Shown here: positions 20,411 to 32,559 of the stretch, piece by piece | How the letters are laid out: every line of letters starts with the position of its first letter | Position numbering within the stretch: position 1 is the stretch's first letter | Notes under the pieces: generated by a model | Told to the model about the DNA's origin: nothing | What the model saw: only the letters and a program-made list of their open reading frames with translations | Databases searched by the model: none | Source: Misgurnus anguillicaudatus | Lineage: Eukaryota; Chordata; Actinopteri; Cypriniformes; Cobitidae | Reading direction: 5' to 3' | Assembly: GCF_027580225.2 (NCBI RefSeq) | Contig: NC_073358.2 | Location: forward strand, 48,694,001-48,758,000 | Length of the DNA: 64,000 nucleotides | Program-made: the position numbers and the translations under genes

Positions 20411-22025
20411 GAGGTTGACCCTCATGACATCACGACGCATAAATTATTATATTTTATTATAGCACCATGTCTGAAGATTTGAGCTTTCAGACTGTGGGAT
20501 ATTTATAAGATTTTAATATGAGGGAGTTGTTGGGCCTAGAAATGAAGAAATGCAATAAGACGGCTGGGCAGAGCGGATCAAAATCTTCAGACCTCTTTAA
20601 CATCCGACATAATGACCAACACGGCATCTCTCAGTCCCGATTCGTGGAAGCTGATTTTAAATGACTCTTAAAAAAGCAAGATTACATTTGGGGGGGGGGT
20701 TAGCAATCAGTCAAAAGAAAGAAACAACTTGCAAGTGAACATACTTTAAGCTTCTTACAGTCGTCCTTTAGCTAAAAGCATTTGGACATACGATGCATAA
20801 TGATCAGCAAAAAGAAAAGAAAGAAGAAAACTAAATAAACAAAATCTGATTCATGGCTATTTTTATTATAAAATGTTTGACATTACCAAAAAAGTGCTAC
20901 TTAATAGTAGGCTTATAATGAGTTCAAACCCCCCAAAAATCACCTTATACCTTGCAATGCACTGTAAGTTGCATGGTATAAAAGCGTCTGCCAAATGTGT
21001 AAATGTTAATGTAAGCTTATGGACAGTATGGGTGTGATTCTGTGCAATAGTATCTTACAAACACTCATTTTTGAAAACTTTTAATAGCAGCATGTTTTAA
21101 TTTGAACATAATGACTTTGTCTGAATTAGTTACGGTACGCTACATGTATCATAATCAACAATTATTTCAGCTTAATTGTGCAGATGTACTTGGTTTAGAT
21201 ATAATTAATTTCCCATCTGTTAAAAAGAGAATAGGAACAGAGATACATGAAGGTACGTGAAAACGTACTATTATTTCAGCGAATGACTTTCGATGAGTGA
21301 TCAATAACATAATTGTGAACAAAACTAATAATTGCATGCTGATCATTGAAAAAGAATTACATCACTTATGTACTAATTATGTGACTAATCTGAAATGAGA
21401 TATGGGTTATCCTGCAGTACATTAACACACCTCTGTTGTCATTTAAAAAGTGTTTCTATAAAGAAATATTCAACCTCACGCAATTAAACTTTATTAATTA
21501 TAGCTTTAGTGGATACATAATGGCAGGAAAATTAACAGGATGAGTAACAAGATGGAAAGATCAAGCTAAAGTGAGTCATTGCTCAGTGAGGGATTAGGAA
21601 TTAACTTACATAAAGATATCAACAGGAGGTTCATTATAACATTTAACTTTATAACACTTTTGAAATTGAAAATAATTATCATACTATTATCATACAATTT
21701 TTTTGTTATGAATGTGTGTTGTTATCATTATACTAATTTATGTATATTTGTGTAACGTTATAAAACAGGATGGATGTCACAACACATCATCATTTACAGA
21801 TCCATCATGCCAGACCAATTTCAGACAACATCTGGACAACATACAGCATTAGACACTTTTAAAGACCTTAATGACACAATGTGTCATATTTTTGCATTGA
21901 AATGTAAACAATTCAACACAGTTTTAATTTACTTATGTTAAATGACAAACACGTTGTTATGGATGTATTTCATTATCGGGTGCCGTGATGAAGACAGAAA
22001 TATTATGACAGTGCCTGTAAAGGGC
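20411..22025. other. Mostly unique segment, no gene seen
   Basis: Contains a run of ten G at 20690-20699 and, near 20955-21010, a SINE tail (CACTGTAAGTTGCATGGTAT, AAAGCGTCTGCCAAATG). The part 20520-20690 is GC-richer and non-repetitive. No protein frame is recognisable. Confidence 0.4.
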
Positions 22026-22029
22026 GTTC

Positions 22030-22460
22030 ACATTAAAACGATAACTATAAAAATATAGTTTTAAAAATCGTTTTATATTAAAGATAATAGCGGAGTTCAC
22101 CCAACAACTATAACGATAGCGATATTGGCACATGATGAACGATAAACCATTGACAGCCAATCAAATCTATTTGAACTTGAAGTGCACGCGCACTTAAAAT
22201 GTGCTTAAGGTGCGTGACTAAAACACACTTCAGTTAGTGCGGTAAAAATGCGATTAAAACGTTTACATGGACGCATACTGCGATAAAAAGGGCATACGCC
22301 ACCTCTTTTAATGCGATTATACTTACTGCGATTATGAGCTTAATCGCATTATTTTTATCGAAGTATTGCGTTTACATGAGGTAAAGTGTAATCGCAGTAT
22401 TGACAAAATCCCATTATAATCGCATTATTAGGGTGCATGTAAACGTGGTCAATGATGTCC
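22030..22460. repeat. Two adjacent fragments of dispersed DNA elements
   Basis: GGGCGTTCACATTAAAACGA with ATCGTTTTATATT (22023-22190), then a stretch rich in TGCGATTA words with ACGTTTACATGGACGC and GTGCATGTAAACGTGG near its ends (about 22250-22450), which form a long inverted arrangement. Confidence 0.45.
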
Positions 22461-22569
22461 GGGTTATGTTTCTCCTTTTGCAGCCATCAAAACTATAAGT
22501 ATGTTTGACTTCATATGGTACTCCGCATTGGCCTTTGACATTGTAAACCGAAATTTTGAGATACTTCAA

Positions 22570-22806
22570 AACTATCTTATTGCAATTCGTACGTATTTTA
22601 TAAGGTGGCTAATTCGTACGACCACATTTATACATTTTTGTATGATTTGCCTTTCCCCCTGTGACGTTGGGGTTAGGGAAAGGGTTTTGTTATTGTTTTT
22701 TTTTTTATATGATAATCGTACACTTTTGCATGATTAACTAAGTACGAATTCATACATATTTGCCAACCTGTAAAAAAAAAGGAACGAATTCTTGTGAGAT
22801 CAGGCT
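22570..22806. mobile_element. Foldback of the TTCGTACG / GAGATCAG type
   Basis: GCAATTCGTACGTATTTTAT and, inverted, AGTACGAATTCATACATA flank a short interior with GACGTTGGGGTTAGGGAAAG. It ends TTGTGAGATCAGGCTGG. A relative is at 39331-39495. Confidence 0.5.
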
Positions 22807-23268
22807 GGTTTTTTTCATGTGCCTTGAGCATAAATGTCTTTTTTTGTGTCATTTTATGTATTGTTTTCTCATTGTTTATTCCTACTTTCTTACCATTGTC
22901 ACTTGGGGTTGGGGTTAGAATAAATTTCTGTTACATTTTTAGACATCCTAACCCAAACCTCAACTCTAAGCTGAAGACAAACATGTAGAAACCAATACAT
23001 AAAAGTACATCCTAACAAAAACCCCAAAATCTAACTCCAACCTATAGCGACAATGATTTAAAAATAGAAAAAAAAGAGAAAACATACATAAAATGACACA
23101 AAAAAGAAAGTCGTGCCACGGACACCAAAAACTATTTTCAGAAATTTGTGCTGAGTGACACGAAAAAGACATTCGTGCTTAAGGCAAGAAAAAAGCTGAA
23201 TTTCGTGCCATGCACACAAATAAATTAATCAAATTTTTCGTGACTATAACATGACTTTATGTGAGATC
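22794..23268. mobile_element. Foldback of the GTGAGATCA / GTCACG type, partial
   Basis: Left arm CATGTGCCTTGAGCATAAAT, right arm reading back GACATTCGTGCTTAAGGCA, with a centre containing CACTTGGGGTTGGGGTTAGA and its inverse AAAACCCCAAAATCTAACTC. The fuller copy is at 40893-41475. The outermost left arm is lost. Confidence 0.7.
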
Positions 23269-23464
23269 ATGTTCATGTCATACGCAGATCAATCTGTGCA
23301 GTGCCGCATGTATGCGTGTTGCAGAACTAATACTGTCTACCGTGCCGCTTTGTTGCTTACATTGTAATGTGGGCTTACATTACAATCTAACGGTTATAAA
23401 ACTCAATACGTCATTCATGGACATGACTTGTGAGTCCTGCCAGATCGATTCTTATCAACATTGA

Positions 23465-23575
23465 AGGTGAAGACTACAACTCCCATCGTTCCTTGTCTTT
23501 TATAGCGTCATCAGGCAGCAACCATTTTTGTTGTTTGGCGACCTCGACTAGCGGTGAAAATTACATATTGTGCCT
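23465..23575. repeat. Right-end fragment of the 30898-32108 family
   Basis: GACTACAACTCCCATCGTTC followed by AGCGTCATCAGGCAGCAACC and ATTGTGCCT before TTAA (23576-23579) parallels the right end of the 1.2-kb element at 30898-32108. Confidence 0.6.
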
Positions 23576-23579
23576 TTAA

Positions 23580-24380
23580 ATGATAACACACTTGAACCAA
23601 GAGAAAAGGTTGTCTAAACAATTGAAAAATAAAACATAGTCTGTCCTCCTCCCACACATCCAATTAAAAAACAACATTTTCATTACAGCTAAACCATCAT
23701 TATTTAGCTCCCAACCGGACCTGTGAATTAAAAGCAAACCTTTAGCCTACAAATTCCACGAGTCGCCTGTGACAAATCCTGAGCGGTTTAATGAGATGTA
23801 TTAGCAACACGTTGGTCTTATCAACGTGACCCAGAAAGATGAAATAGAGGAGTTTGTTGGAGCTTTCTCTCTTTTAATCCCCCAAGTCAGCTCCCCTTGA
23901 CAGGAAAACATCAGTCTCGCTGTGGCCTTCGTCCCCTGGGACAAAATTACTGGGGGAAACTTCAGATACCATATAGCGAGATCTCAAGTTTACATGAGCT
24001 GGTTTGATCATTCAGAATATATGGAAGTTTATTCATTTTACTTGTTAGTTAAAGAAACAATGCAGGCAAACAATGCAAGTATAGACCAGGATCAGAACAT
24101 CACTTTAGGGACTAACACTGTCTGAAAAGTGAGAACAGACATTTTTAAAACATGATGCTTTATGAATATTAAATAGGCGACGCAACATTCACCCAGTAAT
24201 TCTTGCTAAAAGGCAGGTTAATAGGCAATCTATAATTTAAATTTACAATTTACAAAATTATAATTTATATATGCACATAGAAATGTGCATTAAACTGATG
24301 TTTTTGTAGTAATTGTGGTGCAGCGGCTGGCGTTTGAATAAGTTTAGGGGATAGAAAAAGCCTATGCATATTAAAAGGTT
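23580..24380. other. Unique segment; possible conserved non-coding element
   Basis: From 23720 to 23960 the sequence is non-repetitive and contains GGTTTAATGAGATGTATTAG, which has TAAT-type homeodomain core motifs. The 67-codon frame at 23922-24125 is unrecognised. Nothing else seen. Confidence 0.3.
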
Positions 24381-24389
24381 TAAAACTGT

Positions 24390-24545
24390 ACCTTTCCTAA
24401 AACTGGGGTGGTACCAATAAAGGTACATTTTTGTCCCTTTACATTAAAATGTTGCATTATTTGGAGTACAATATTATACCCTGAGGACCTATTCTGTACC
24501 TTAATTTTGTAACATTTAAAAATGAGGGGTACAACACATTTTGCC
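24390..24545. repeat. GGTACC-type dispersed repeat
   Basis: CTGGGGTGGTACCAATAAAG, TACATTTTTGTCCCTTTA and ATTATACCCTGAGGACCTAT are shared with 27965-28170 in the same order. Confidence 0.65.
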
Positions 24546-24599
24546 AGACCATTCTCATGAAATGCGTATAAATCGGGGTCACAAACTTTTCATTTCGGG

Positions 24600-24860
24600 A
24601 CCCGCTTAAATACACTAGTCAACATTTGAACATCAACACAAAATTTTTCTGATCCACTTCAAATGTTGACTAGTGTAGGTATAATCTAGGAGGGGTGGTT
24701 TTAGCAACCAGGCACCTCAGCTCCACCCACGTCCTGCCTCTCTGGCCATTTTCGGTTATCCAAGAGTGATGCGGTGACTTGCTGCCAAGATGGCGACAGC
24801 AGGCTTAGCCAACTACTTGCTCTTCACAAACCTACGTAAGACATCACGGACAGTACATCC
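24600..24860. repeat. Short inverted repeat plus a probable dispersed element
   Basis: CACTAGTCAACATTTGAA (about 24612-24629) is answered by TTCAAATGTTGACTAGTG about 30 bp on. The stretch after it (GCTCCACCCACGTCC, CCAAGATGGCGACAGCAGG) has the wording of a repeated fish element. No coding frame supported. Confidence 0.4.
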
Positions 24861-26033
24861 ATATTTTTCAGTGTCTATGATCAAAATCCTAAAATTCCAC
24901 AAACAATTACAATTTACATCCAGCAATTTACATAGCAGTTTATCACATCCAGATTCTCCATATTGGCTTCATAACATATTATGCTAGTAGTGCAACCTAT
25001 TATATGAAGTGAAATCATATTTATCCTATTCTGCCTAGACTTTTTTGATACAGACAAGCCCGGCTCACCGCAAGATGACTCATAAAGACACGAGCGAAGG
25101 AGATTGAGCTCTAACAATGAGCAAATGAAGTCTTGTAATGAATGACTCACCAGAAAAAGAAAAAATGCACTTTGTTTTGCTGGAAGGAAGGAAGCTTTAT
25201 TAGACATCATTTTGGCATAATGACCATGTATTTAACACCCAATATTCACACTTTTGAAGCATATCTCCCTGGAGTCTAATGATAGTGTTACTCAAGGTTT
25301 TCTTGCGCCTAAAGTAAAGTCATAATACACAGCGTATGGGCTTCCATATATAAATTACTTCTGATTTTATTGACTAGCTCTCCATATACTGGCACAGTTT
25401 ACACATAGGTCTTTAAGGTGGGCCATATTAATGAGGAAATTCATGCTTTTTAGTTAGATGCTCTTTTATGGGTCTATAACACCCTTAGAGAAAGACAGTT
25501 GCTTGTTTGGCATTTGCAGTTTTGGGAGAACGTGATATAAACTCAACAATATAGTTTGCATGAACTCATTCATTCTACTACGATCTATAATTTCGCCCCA
25601 GCGATGTTGGATTTGGGACGGAGGCTTGATTCTTGCATTTTTCTAATAATCGTAAATTTTTGTTGCATAACATCGTAAACGTTGTTTACATTGTGCAAGG
25701 TCATATAAATTAGCAACCTCATAAAATACTTGACAAATGTTTTTCTGTGAAAAAAGAAACATTTTGGACTTTATCATCTTTCTTTTTGGGAATCTAGATT
25801 TTAAGAGTGGGAAAATGATGTTGTGGAAAATCTGTAACTTTGCCTCTCTATCGCCACCTCAGTTTGAAATATAAAATTGCAGGTCACCTTACGTACTTAT
25901 TTGTGTATATTTAAAAAAACAAATGACATTTCTAGCAAAATCCAACCTGACAGCTCAACTTATTAATCGATATTATAAGCTGACAGTGTTAGTCAGATAT
26001 TATGTTCTCCGTTTGTCACCACATACTTTGCTA
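24861..26033. other. Unique AT-rich segment, no gene seen
   Basis: The 98-codon minus-strand frame at 24914-25210 begins MMSNKASFLPAKQSAFFLFL but has no family resemblance or splice context. No repeats with clear ends. Confidence 0.35.
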
Positions 26034-26037
26034 TTAA

Positions 26038-26440
26038 CTCATTCCCCACCAGCCATTTTTGGAAAAGTTTCCTGCCAGCGTTTTTTGTGATTTTCACAAA
26101 ATGCCTTTCAGGAAAATTTTCTTTGTTTCCTTTAGTTTTCTTCTAAATACATAAACATACAAATATATCAAATGAAAGAACAGACCCTCTGCTTTTAATC
26201 AAACAATAAACAAACAAACAAACAAACAAAACAGGAAAAAAATGTGTCATCCTACCTATATTTTTCCTTTGCTTATAAACTGTTGAATATGTTTTCTTAA
26301 TATATACATTTTTTTAGCAAAAAGCTGAAATAATTGCATTTTTGTGAAGAAATTTTGTTAGAGATCAGATTCAGAACGATTATCAAAACATACACAGAGT
26401 TTAAAATTAGTTAATAATATTTTGGCTTCAGTTTTTTTTT
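26038..26440. mobile_element. CTCTTTCACCGCCA-family element, right end missing
   Basis: TTAA at 26034-26037, then CTCATTCCCCACCAGCC, and inside it GAAAGAACAGACCCTCTGCT. The opposite terminus is absent. An (AAAC)n run lies at about 26206-26229. Confidence 0.75.
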
Positions 26441-26829
26441 ATTGGGTAAGTAATAAAATAAGTTATCAAAATTGTGGAAAAAGGGGCAGGATTCTCTGCT
26501 CTCAAACACTGGGGGCGTGTCCACGGTTGGCACTAAAACCACGCCCACTCATGCTAAAGCTGCCAGTCTCTTTCAACCTTTTAAAAACAGCTACAACCTG
26601 AATGGATGCTTGTGATTGTGTTAGGGGCGGGGCCATGCTCAGTGGCTCCAGTGCGTCATCGAACCACAGCTTTAGCGCCGCCCAAATAATCCGAAACACA
26701 GAAATGTGGAAAAACTGTTTATTAATTCAGTACTACATAGTTCACAATCTTTGTAATGTGTTTCAGCAAAACATTTATAATGTGTTTTAAATCAATTCTC
26801 TGAAATGACAATTGCCTGGTTATTTACCG
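26441..26829. other. Short GC-richer stretch, origin unclear
   Basis: GGGGGCGTGTCCACGGTTGG and GGGGCGGGGCCATGCTCAGT suggest part of a dispersed element, but I found no matching ends. The small opposing frames here (26502-26699 minus, 26602-26790 plus) are not supported. Confidence 0.3.
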
Positions 26830-26832
26830 TAA

Positions 26833-27370
26833 AGGGCTCGTTATAGTCTTGCGTAGGTCCTACGGCGTAGCTGCGACGGCATAGGTTCGGCGTCGGTTTT
26901 CATTTATACTTTTGCATCGTCCTCCGCGTCGACGTGCACACATGCACAAACCGCTGGTAGGCAGTATCCACGCGTGTAATCACAGTAGCAGCGCAACCGT
27001 CAGAGAAGAAGAAACTTGGCAAGTTAACCCACAAATGAAGAAGAAGCCGCAACTTGTTGTGTATGATTTGAGAAGACCAGCAATGATGGAAGTAAATAAA
27101 CAATGACTTTTGTTGCGGTTTGAGTTAAATCACTCCTCAACTTGACCATTTTTTTCATCGTTGCAAACGGAAATACCTATGACGCAGTTTGTTTTACCTG
27201 ACGAGAGAGGTTCTGGTGGACCAATCACAGCGCTTGTGGTCCGCGTAGAACTGACGCGCTGTTAAAATTTTTGCGAGGTGCATGTCAGGCTACACAGAGC
27301 TACGCACAGGCTACGGATAGCCTACGCCGTAGCTACAGCGTAGAACTAACGCACGACTATAAATCGCCCT
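26833..27370. mobile_element. Harbinger-like miniature element with TAA duplication
   Basis: Left end AGGGCTCGTTATAGTCTTGC and right end, other strand, AGGGCGATTTATAGTCGTGC are flanked by TAA at 26830-26832 and 27371-27373. Three-base TWA duplications are typical of PIF/Harbinger. Subterminal CTACGGCGTAGCTGCGACGG and its inverse CTACGCCGTAGCTACAGCGT continue the symmetry. No transposase. Confidence 0.75.
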
Positions 27371-27373
27371 TAA

Positions 27374-27960
27374 GACCAACCTTTGGGAGTAAAGAGATGT
27401 AATACTGTATGCAAATTGTCACTTAGAGGAGATACACTTACAGTAGAAGTGAGACATTTGTAAATAATGAATGATTAATGGACTATTTGTAGTGATAATG
27501 TAGTAGAATTAGATGGGTGATTCTGTGATCGCATCACCATTTAAGCTATGCCCAAAAATGTGCCTGCAATCGGAATTGTATTGTATATAGGTGGTGACAG
27601 TCAAATAAATACTCTCCTAACATGTTGTCCTAAAGGGACTGTTTTCACACATGCCATCTGATGCCTTACGACGCGTATAAATGCTTGTGAACATCGTAAT
27701 ATAGTCACTGAGGACGTATAAGTCAGGTTATTTCTACCAGAGATTGAAGCAGCTTCTGTTTCAGCGTGTCGTGAATTCATCAGGCTAAAGTCTCATAATC
27801 TACTGATGAGATTTGAAGCATCAAAGTTTGATTACAGTCATTAATTTCATGTTGATTTCATGACCTTACTCAATATTAAAGATATCACAGCAATCACATT
27901 CTTCATTTATGATTATAGTTAACATCGTTTTGAAAGGAAATTTTTACTGCATACTGTCAG
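27374..27960. other. Unique segment, no gene seen
   Basis: No recognisable repeat ends or coding frames. Confidence 0.35.
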
Positions 27961-27964
27961 AAAA

Positions 27965-28170
27965 AAAAGTCACTGGGGTGGTACCTCAAAGGTTCATTTT
28001 TGTACCTTTATTGGTATACAACACATTGATGTATTATGAGTTGATGAATATTATACCCCAGGGACCTATTGTGTACCGTAAGGAACAATTTTGTAAATTT
28101 TCAGTAAAGTTTTAGGGGTACAAAACATTTAACTGTACCTTAAGCGATACAGGTATATCAATGTACCCAA
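27965..28170. repeat. GGTACC-type dispersed repeat, second copy
   Basis: CTGGGGTGGTACCTCAAAGG, TATTATACCCCAGGGACCTA and a terminal AAAAAAGTACAACATTG. Same order as 24390-24545. A more diverged relative is at 33638-33785. Confidence 0.65.
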
Positions 28171-28229
28171 AAAAGTACAACATTGTTTTATGTTTAGTAT
28201 ACCTGCACTGTAAAATATTATCCTTGTCC

Positions 28230-28557
28230 TTGATTATTACGCCAGAATGAGAGTATAGTCCTAGCCATATCTGCCTAGAAAATTGCAACTTTTAATTTCT
28301 CGTCGATCTTAGTACACAATGTAACTACAGAAGAGTCAAGTTTTAAATAGGAAAAATATTGAAACTCTGGTTATTTTTGAGCCCGATGCTAATGGTCTAA
28401 TCAGATTCATTGAATTATGCTAAGCTATGCTAATAGAGGTCCCGTCAGACCCGGAGATTGACTGAACGGATTTTAGTGTAAAAAACTGTAAAAATCAAAA
28501 ATTTAACTCTAGGGTAGCTGGAATATTAGCATATTTTCAAAAAAGTGGAGTTTCCCT
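28230..28557. mobile_element. Half of the 42763-43495 foldback family
   Basis: GAGTATAGTCCTAGCCATAT, ACACAATGTAACTACAGAAG, GAGTCAAGTTTTAAATAGG and the end GTGGAGTTTCCCT before TTAA (28558-28561) match the right arm of the complete foldback. The left arm is missing. Confidence 0.8.
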
Positions 28558-28734
28558 TTAAAGAAAAACACCACAGTTTTTCAGAATTTTACTATGTTCT
28601 TACCTCAATCTAATACATACCTCCTATCTTTTCTCAATGTGTGCACTTAATCTTTGTACTAAGTGCTCTGTACGTATCGAGTACAGTACACATGACTATT
28701 TAAATTATGATTTGATTTAGTCTAAATTATTATT

Positions 28735-28830
28735 ATTTTGAATGAATGGATGGCTTTATTGGCGTATAGCTCTGCATACAATGAAATTATGAGTGCTGCC
28801 CCTGCTGGTGTCAAGATAAAAATATAACAA
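28735..28830 (-). mobile_element. 3' end of a non-LTR retrotransposon, minus strand
   Basis: On the minus strand: CACCAGCAGGGGCAGCACTC, then TCATTGTATGCAGAGCTATA and GCCAATAAAGCCATCCATTC, ending in a short ATTC-type tail. This looks like a LINE 3' end with AATAAA just before the tail. Strongly 5'-truncated. Confidence 0.5.
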
Positions 28831-29420
28831 GAACAAACAGCGCAATAGAAGAATAAAAATAGGTTACATAAGGTGTGATTTGTAAATTGGACACATACGA
28901 CAGACTCGCTAAAAAGGAATGGCAAATAAGATGTATAGCTTGAATGCACTATGAGTTGCTTTGAATAAAAGTGTTAATTGCATTGATAAGTGCCTAATGC
29001 ATGAAGATCAAATGTAAAAGTTTTAATTGCAGACTAAACCGCAGAGTGATCAAACTGTTTAAAGGTGAAGCGCAAACATGGCTTCTACTCCTATTGCATA
29101 TTTCTCTTATCACCAAACCATTAAGCTGTTATCAGTATGTCAGCCATTGTAATATTGGGTATAACTGCTGTATTCACACATGCAGTGATGAATGCGGTTC
29201 AACAACAGATTAACCTTTCAAACCTTCATACCTACTCTTAACTAAGTCATCAAATATTCTCACACATGCTGTTTTCCTAACTAAAGCTCAGATGACACTA
29301 CAGTAACCTTGTTAAACTGTATGGGTGAGGGGGGCACAAACTAACGCGGGGTTAATTGTAACACAACTACTTTACATATTCATACAATGCAGAGCAATCT
29401 GTGCTTTTGGACTTTTTCTC
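28831..29420. other. Unique segment, no gene seen
   Basis: Frames at 28722-28949 and 29001-29213 are unrecognised. GGGGTTAATTGTAACAC near 29350 recurs as GGGGTTAGTTGTCACAC near 30091, so a repeat may bracket the element at 29424. Confidence 0.3.
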
Positions 29421-29423
29421 TTA

Positions 29424-29836
29424 GGGGGCGTGCACACCAAAGCTTTTACGTCTGTGGACAGCGCATGTTTTCAATTGTTTCCAATGGAAGCTCTGCGTTT
29501 TTCAAATCAGTCACATTTTTTTCCGTGCTGAAAGCCGGAGCTCGGCGTTTATTCTGAGCTGAGCGCAGAGAGTAGAACGAGATTCAACTTTGAGTGAAAA
29601 GCTCCGCTCGTCAATGTCAGTTCTCACACAGCTGTCCAATCACAGTGGAGGAGGGCGGGACAAATATCACAACAACCAACCGGCGCATCGTACAACAACC
29701 TATTAAACGCGAAAAAAACAATGTAACCAAAGCTCTCAGCTGAAGAAACCCGGCACTCAGCTGATAAAACAGCTGGCATTCGGCGTCCTGCAGGCTTTTT
29801 CAGCCACGTAAAAAAAGCTTTGGTGTGTCCCGCCCC
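29424..29836. mobile_element. 413-bp miniature element with TTA duplication
   Basis: Left GGGGGCGTGCACACCAAAGC, right (other strand) GGGGCGGGACACACCAAAGC, then TTTTTTTACGT against TTTTACGT. TTA is at 29421-29423 and 29837-29839, fitting a Harbinger-like element. The GCAAC/GTAC composition is much richer in G and C than the flanks. Confidence 0.75.
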
Positions 29837-30136
29837 TTACTGTCAGAAGATGATCTCAGGTGAATTTGTGAAAAGTTTTGATGTGTTTGATATTGAACAG
29901 AAAGTGTATGAAAGTAAAAATTTGAAAGTAATGAAAACCATGAAAGTACATTTCTTTATCTTAGGTTTTTTTTTTCCTGAATTGGGTGTGTAAGTGACCA
30001 AATCCAACCATCTTGTTACCTAAAACATAACACCAACATGTCAGCAACTCCAACTGATAGCTAGGATTGAAAAAAAATTTTACACTGCGGGGTTAGTTGT
30101 CACACGGTGTTACAATTAAGCCTCCAGTATACAATT

Positions 30137-30387
30137 GAAGAGTTTCGTTGCAAAACGAGATAACCACCATTTTTTTTATTGTTCAGAAATTTCGTTTTTT
30201 GGTTGTGCATTCCAATTAATTTCAATGCAACTGCAGTTGGTTTGTTTTGATTTAAACCTTCATAAATTAAAAAAATACAGCTAAGTAGCACCATAAAACA
30301 AAATAATAACATGATAACATAATAATAAACATGTTTTGACAAAAATGTTAAAAAATGGATTTATCTCTTTTTGCAACGAAACTCTTC
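30137..30387. mobile_element. 251-bp miniature element, GAAGAGTTTCGTTGCAA termini
   Basis: Left GAAGAGTTTCGTTGCAAAAC and right (other strand) GAAGAGTTTCGTTGCAAAAA are nearly identical over about 28 bp. AATT is on both sides (30133-30136 and 30388-30391). Interior AT-rich, no coding. Confidence 0.8.
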
Positions 30388-30653
30388 AATTATAATGTAA
30401 TGGAAACAATGTTAATACTATTCATCAAAATGATAACTGTTAATATAATATCAGGTGAAATAACTGACAAATATGATTTTTTTGTCTTAATTGTGCAGCC
30501 ATTTAAAAAAATCTATTTATGCATTGATGCATAATACATGACTGATTAGATGAATGTGTGGATATCTATCTATTATAGGCAGATATATAAACAATATCCA
30601 CCTTTAGTATATAGACAGAATTGTATTGGTCGAAAAGGGTTGTTCATATTTTC

Positions 30654-30765
30654 CTAATGAGTAATGGGTGTATTTTGGGTGTAACGTGCAACAAACCAAT
30701 TAGAGTCTCAGCTCTCATCCCATTTAAAAGGCAGTTGCACCTGGCGCCATGCCGATTCCCTATTT
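30654..30765. repeat. Harbinger-derived internal fragment
   Basis: CCTAATGAGTAATGGGTGTA, TTGGGTGTAACGTGCAACAA and ACCTGGCGCCATGCCG follow the wording of internal Harbinger DNA in fish, as I remember it. No terminus is attached. Confidence 0.4.
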
Positions 30766-30897
30766 AGAAAGCAGAATTTTAAACTGAAAAACTAAGCAGA
30801 GAAAGAAGACCACCAGTTAAAGATTAACGTTAAACATTGTGTTGTTTTCATTTTTATTTGAAATAGTTTTTTTTTTTTTTTTTATTAAAACCTTTAA

Positions 30898-32108
30898 AGG
30901 TGCAATTTGTAAGATATTTGCAGTAAAATCTCCAAAAACCACTAGGCCAGTGTTATATATTTTGTCCAGCTGATTACTATCAATATCTGTAATGTTTTCA
31001 ATTACTTGTAAATCGTGAGAAAATTTCCATTCAAAACATCCAGGTGGATGCTGCACATTGGTGGTGGTTGAGGAGATCCCCCCGTTCATATGTAAAGCGC
31101 TTTGAGTACTGAGAAAAGCGCTATGTAAATGTAAAGAATTATTATTGACACGGGGCAGTGCAGTCTCCTGTCAATGACGTTAATATCCACGTGACCCTTT
31201 GTCACCACCTTTACTGACGTAAAAACCACATGATAACAGTGGTCGAGTTCGAAAAAATTAAATGGCGGCCAAGGAAGCGACTGGAGCACAAATTTAGTGT
31301 AAATAAACGTATAATTTTCACTTTTTACACATTTTAATTGCATTTCTAGCGAGAAATTAGTATTGTAGTTTGCCATATGGACTATGGATTACTCTTTACC
31401 GTCTGTCAGCAAAGACAGCTTCCGTAAGCGTACAGGCCAACCAAACGACCCAAGAAGAGTTTGGAACAAAACGAGAGAAAGAATGAGGATCAATTTGGTG
31501 TTGCATTATCTGGATAGAGAGAGCTTCACGACAACATTTAACTAGACCGAGATTCTGATCCTGCTTGTGTTTTACGCGATGGGGGAGTTGTTTTGATTCG
31601 TAACCCTTCAAAAAACGTATGCTATTATATTGATCACAACATTAGTGTGTAGATTGTAATCAGCGCGTCTTCCCGCGGACGATATGCACATCAAAAGGTA
31701 TTGTACAGCAATATAAATGGTCATTTTTAGACACTTCACAATAAGATTTGTACTGTCAATACATTATGTGAAAAATCATTGTAGATTAATTCTGTGCTGT
31801 GTTAACCATCGACTTGGACTAATACTGTGGACTTTGGACTAATACTATGACTAACAATTTCGTTTTGAACATCACATATTAACTTACATAATGAAATAAA
31901 CAATGTCATCAAACGCAACATTTATAAGACTTGATTACCTTATCCGTCAACGTGATTTCTTGTTCGCGTGTAATTGATGGCCATCAGCGGTTGAGTTAAA
32001 GACTACAAATCCCATAATTCCACGCTGCTTCAGAGCGTCATTAAACAACGCCATTGTTATTGATTTGATCTGGCGCCATCTAGCGCGCAGATAATACAAA
32101 TTGCATCT
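30898..32108. mobile_element. 1.2-kb TTAA element, AGGTGCAATTTGT termini
   Basis: Left AGGTGCAATTTGTAAG, right (other strand) AGATGCAATTTGTATT. TTAA is at 30894-30897 and 32109-32112. It contains a LINE 3' end (31040-31147) and no transposase. The minus-strand frames at 30817-31089 and 31086-31376 cross the terminus and the LINE fragment and are not genes. A fragment of the same right end is at 23465-23575. Confidence 0.8.
31040..31147 (+). mobile_element. L2-like LINE 3' end
   Basis: CAGGTGGATGCTGCACATTG, GTGGTGGTTGAGGAGATCCC, GTAAAGCGCTTTGAGTACTG and AAAAGCGCTATGTAAATGTA then ATTATTATT is the characteristic 3' end of fish L2-type LINEs. Confidence 0.75.
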
Positions 32109-32112
32109 TTAA

Positions 32113-32530
32113 AAGTTATTTTCTTTCAGGTCATAGAAGTACAAATAGCAGGCTTTTAATTGCTGTAAATGTATTGATATCTTATCATTGTAATCTTATA
32201 AAATAATTTGCAAATATGCAAGAAAAGGTTTGTACTCTAAAAATACTTTGTAAAAAACAAGAGATAAAGAATATGCGGAGAGCCTTCAGCACTCCGACAG
32301 CGCCATGGGTTTTTTAAAAAGCATCACTTAAAAATGTTTCTTATCTCACCATATCCACAGAGTCATCATATACAATAAATCTGTGTGGTAGCATTAAACA
32401 CAAAAACATTTAAAAAAAAACATTTAAAAATATAAGCATTTTTTTAAAGCAAAGCATTGATTTACTTGAAGCAGCTCTTTACGCCTTCTAACGTCTCATA
32501 ATCCTCATTTATGTTCAAGAGACTCAATAA
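32113..32530. other. AT-rich segment, no gene seen
   Basis: Poly-A rich runs; the part from about 32440 may already belong to the Harbinger element that ends at 32941. Confidence 0.3.
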
Positions 32531-32559
32531 TAATCATTTACATTTTAATCCTTTAATTT

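Noticed and set aside
31086..31376. 96-codon minus frame
   Set aside because: It overlaps an L2-like LINE 3' end within a TTAA element.
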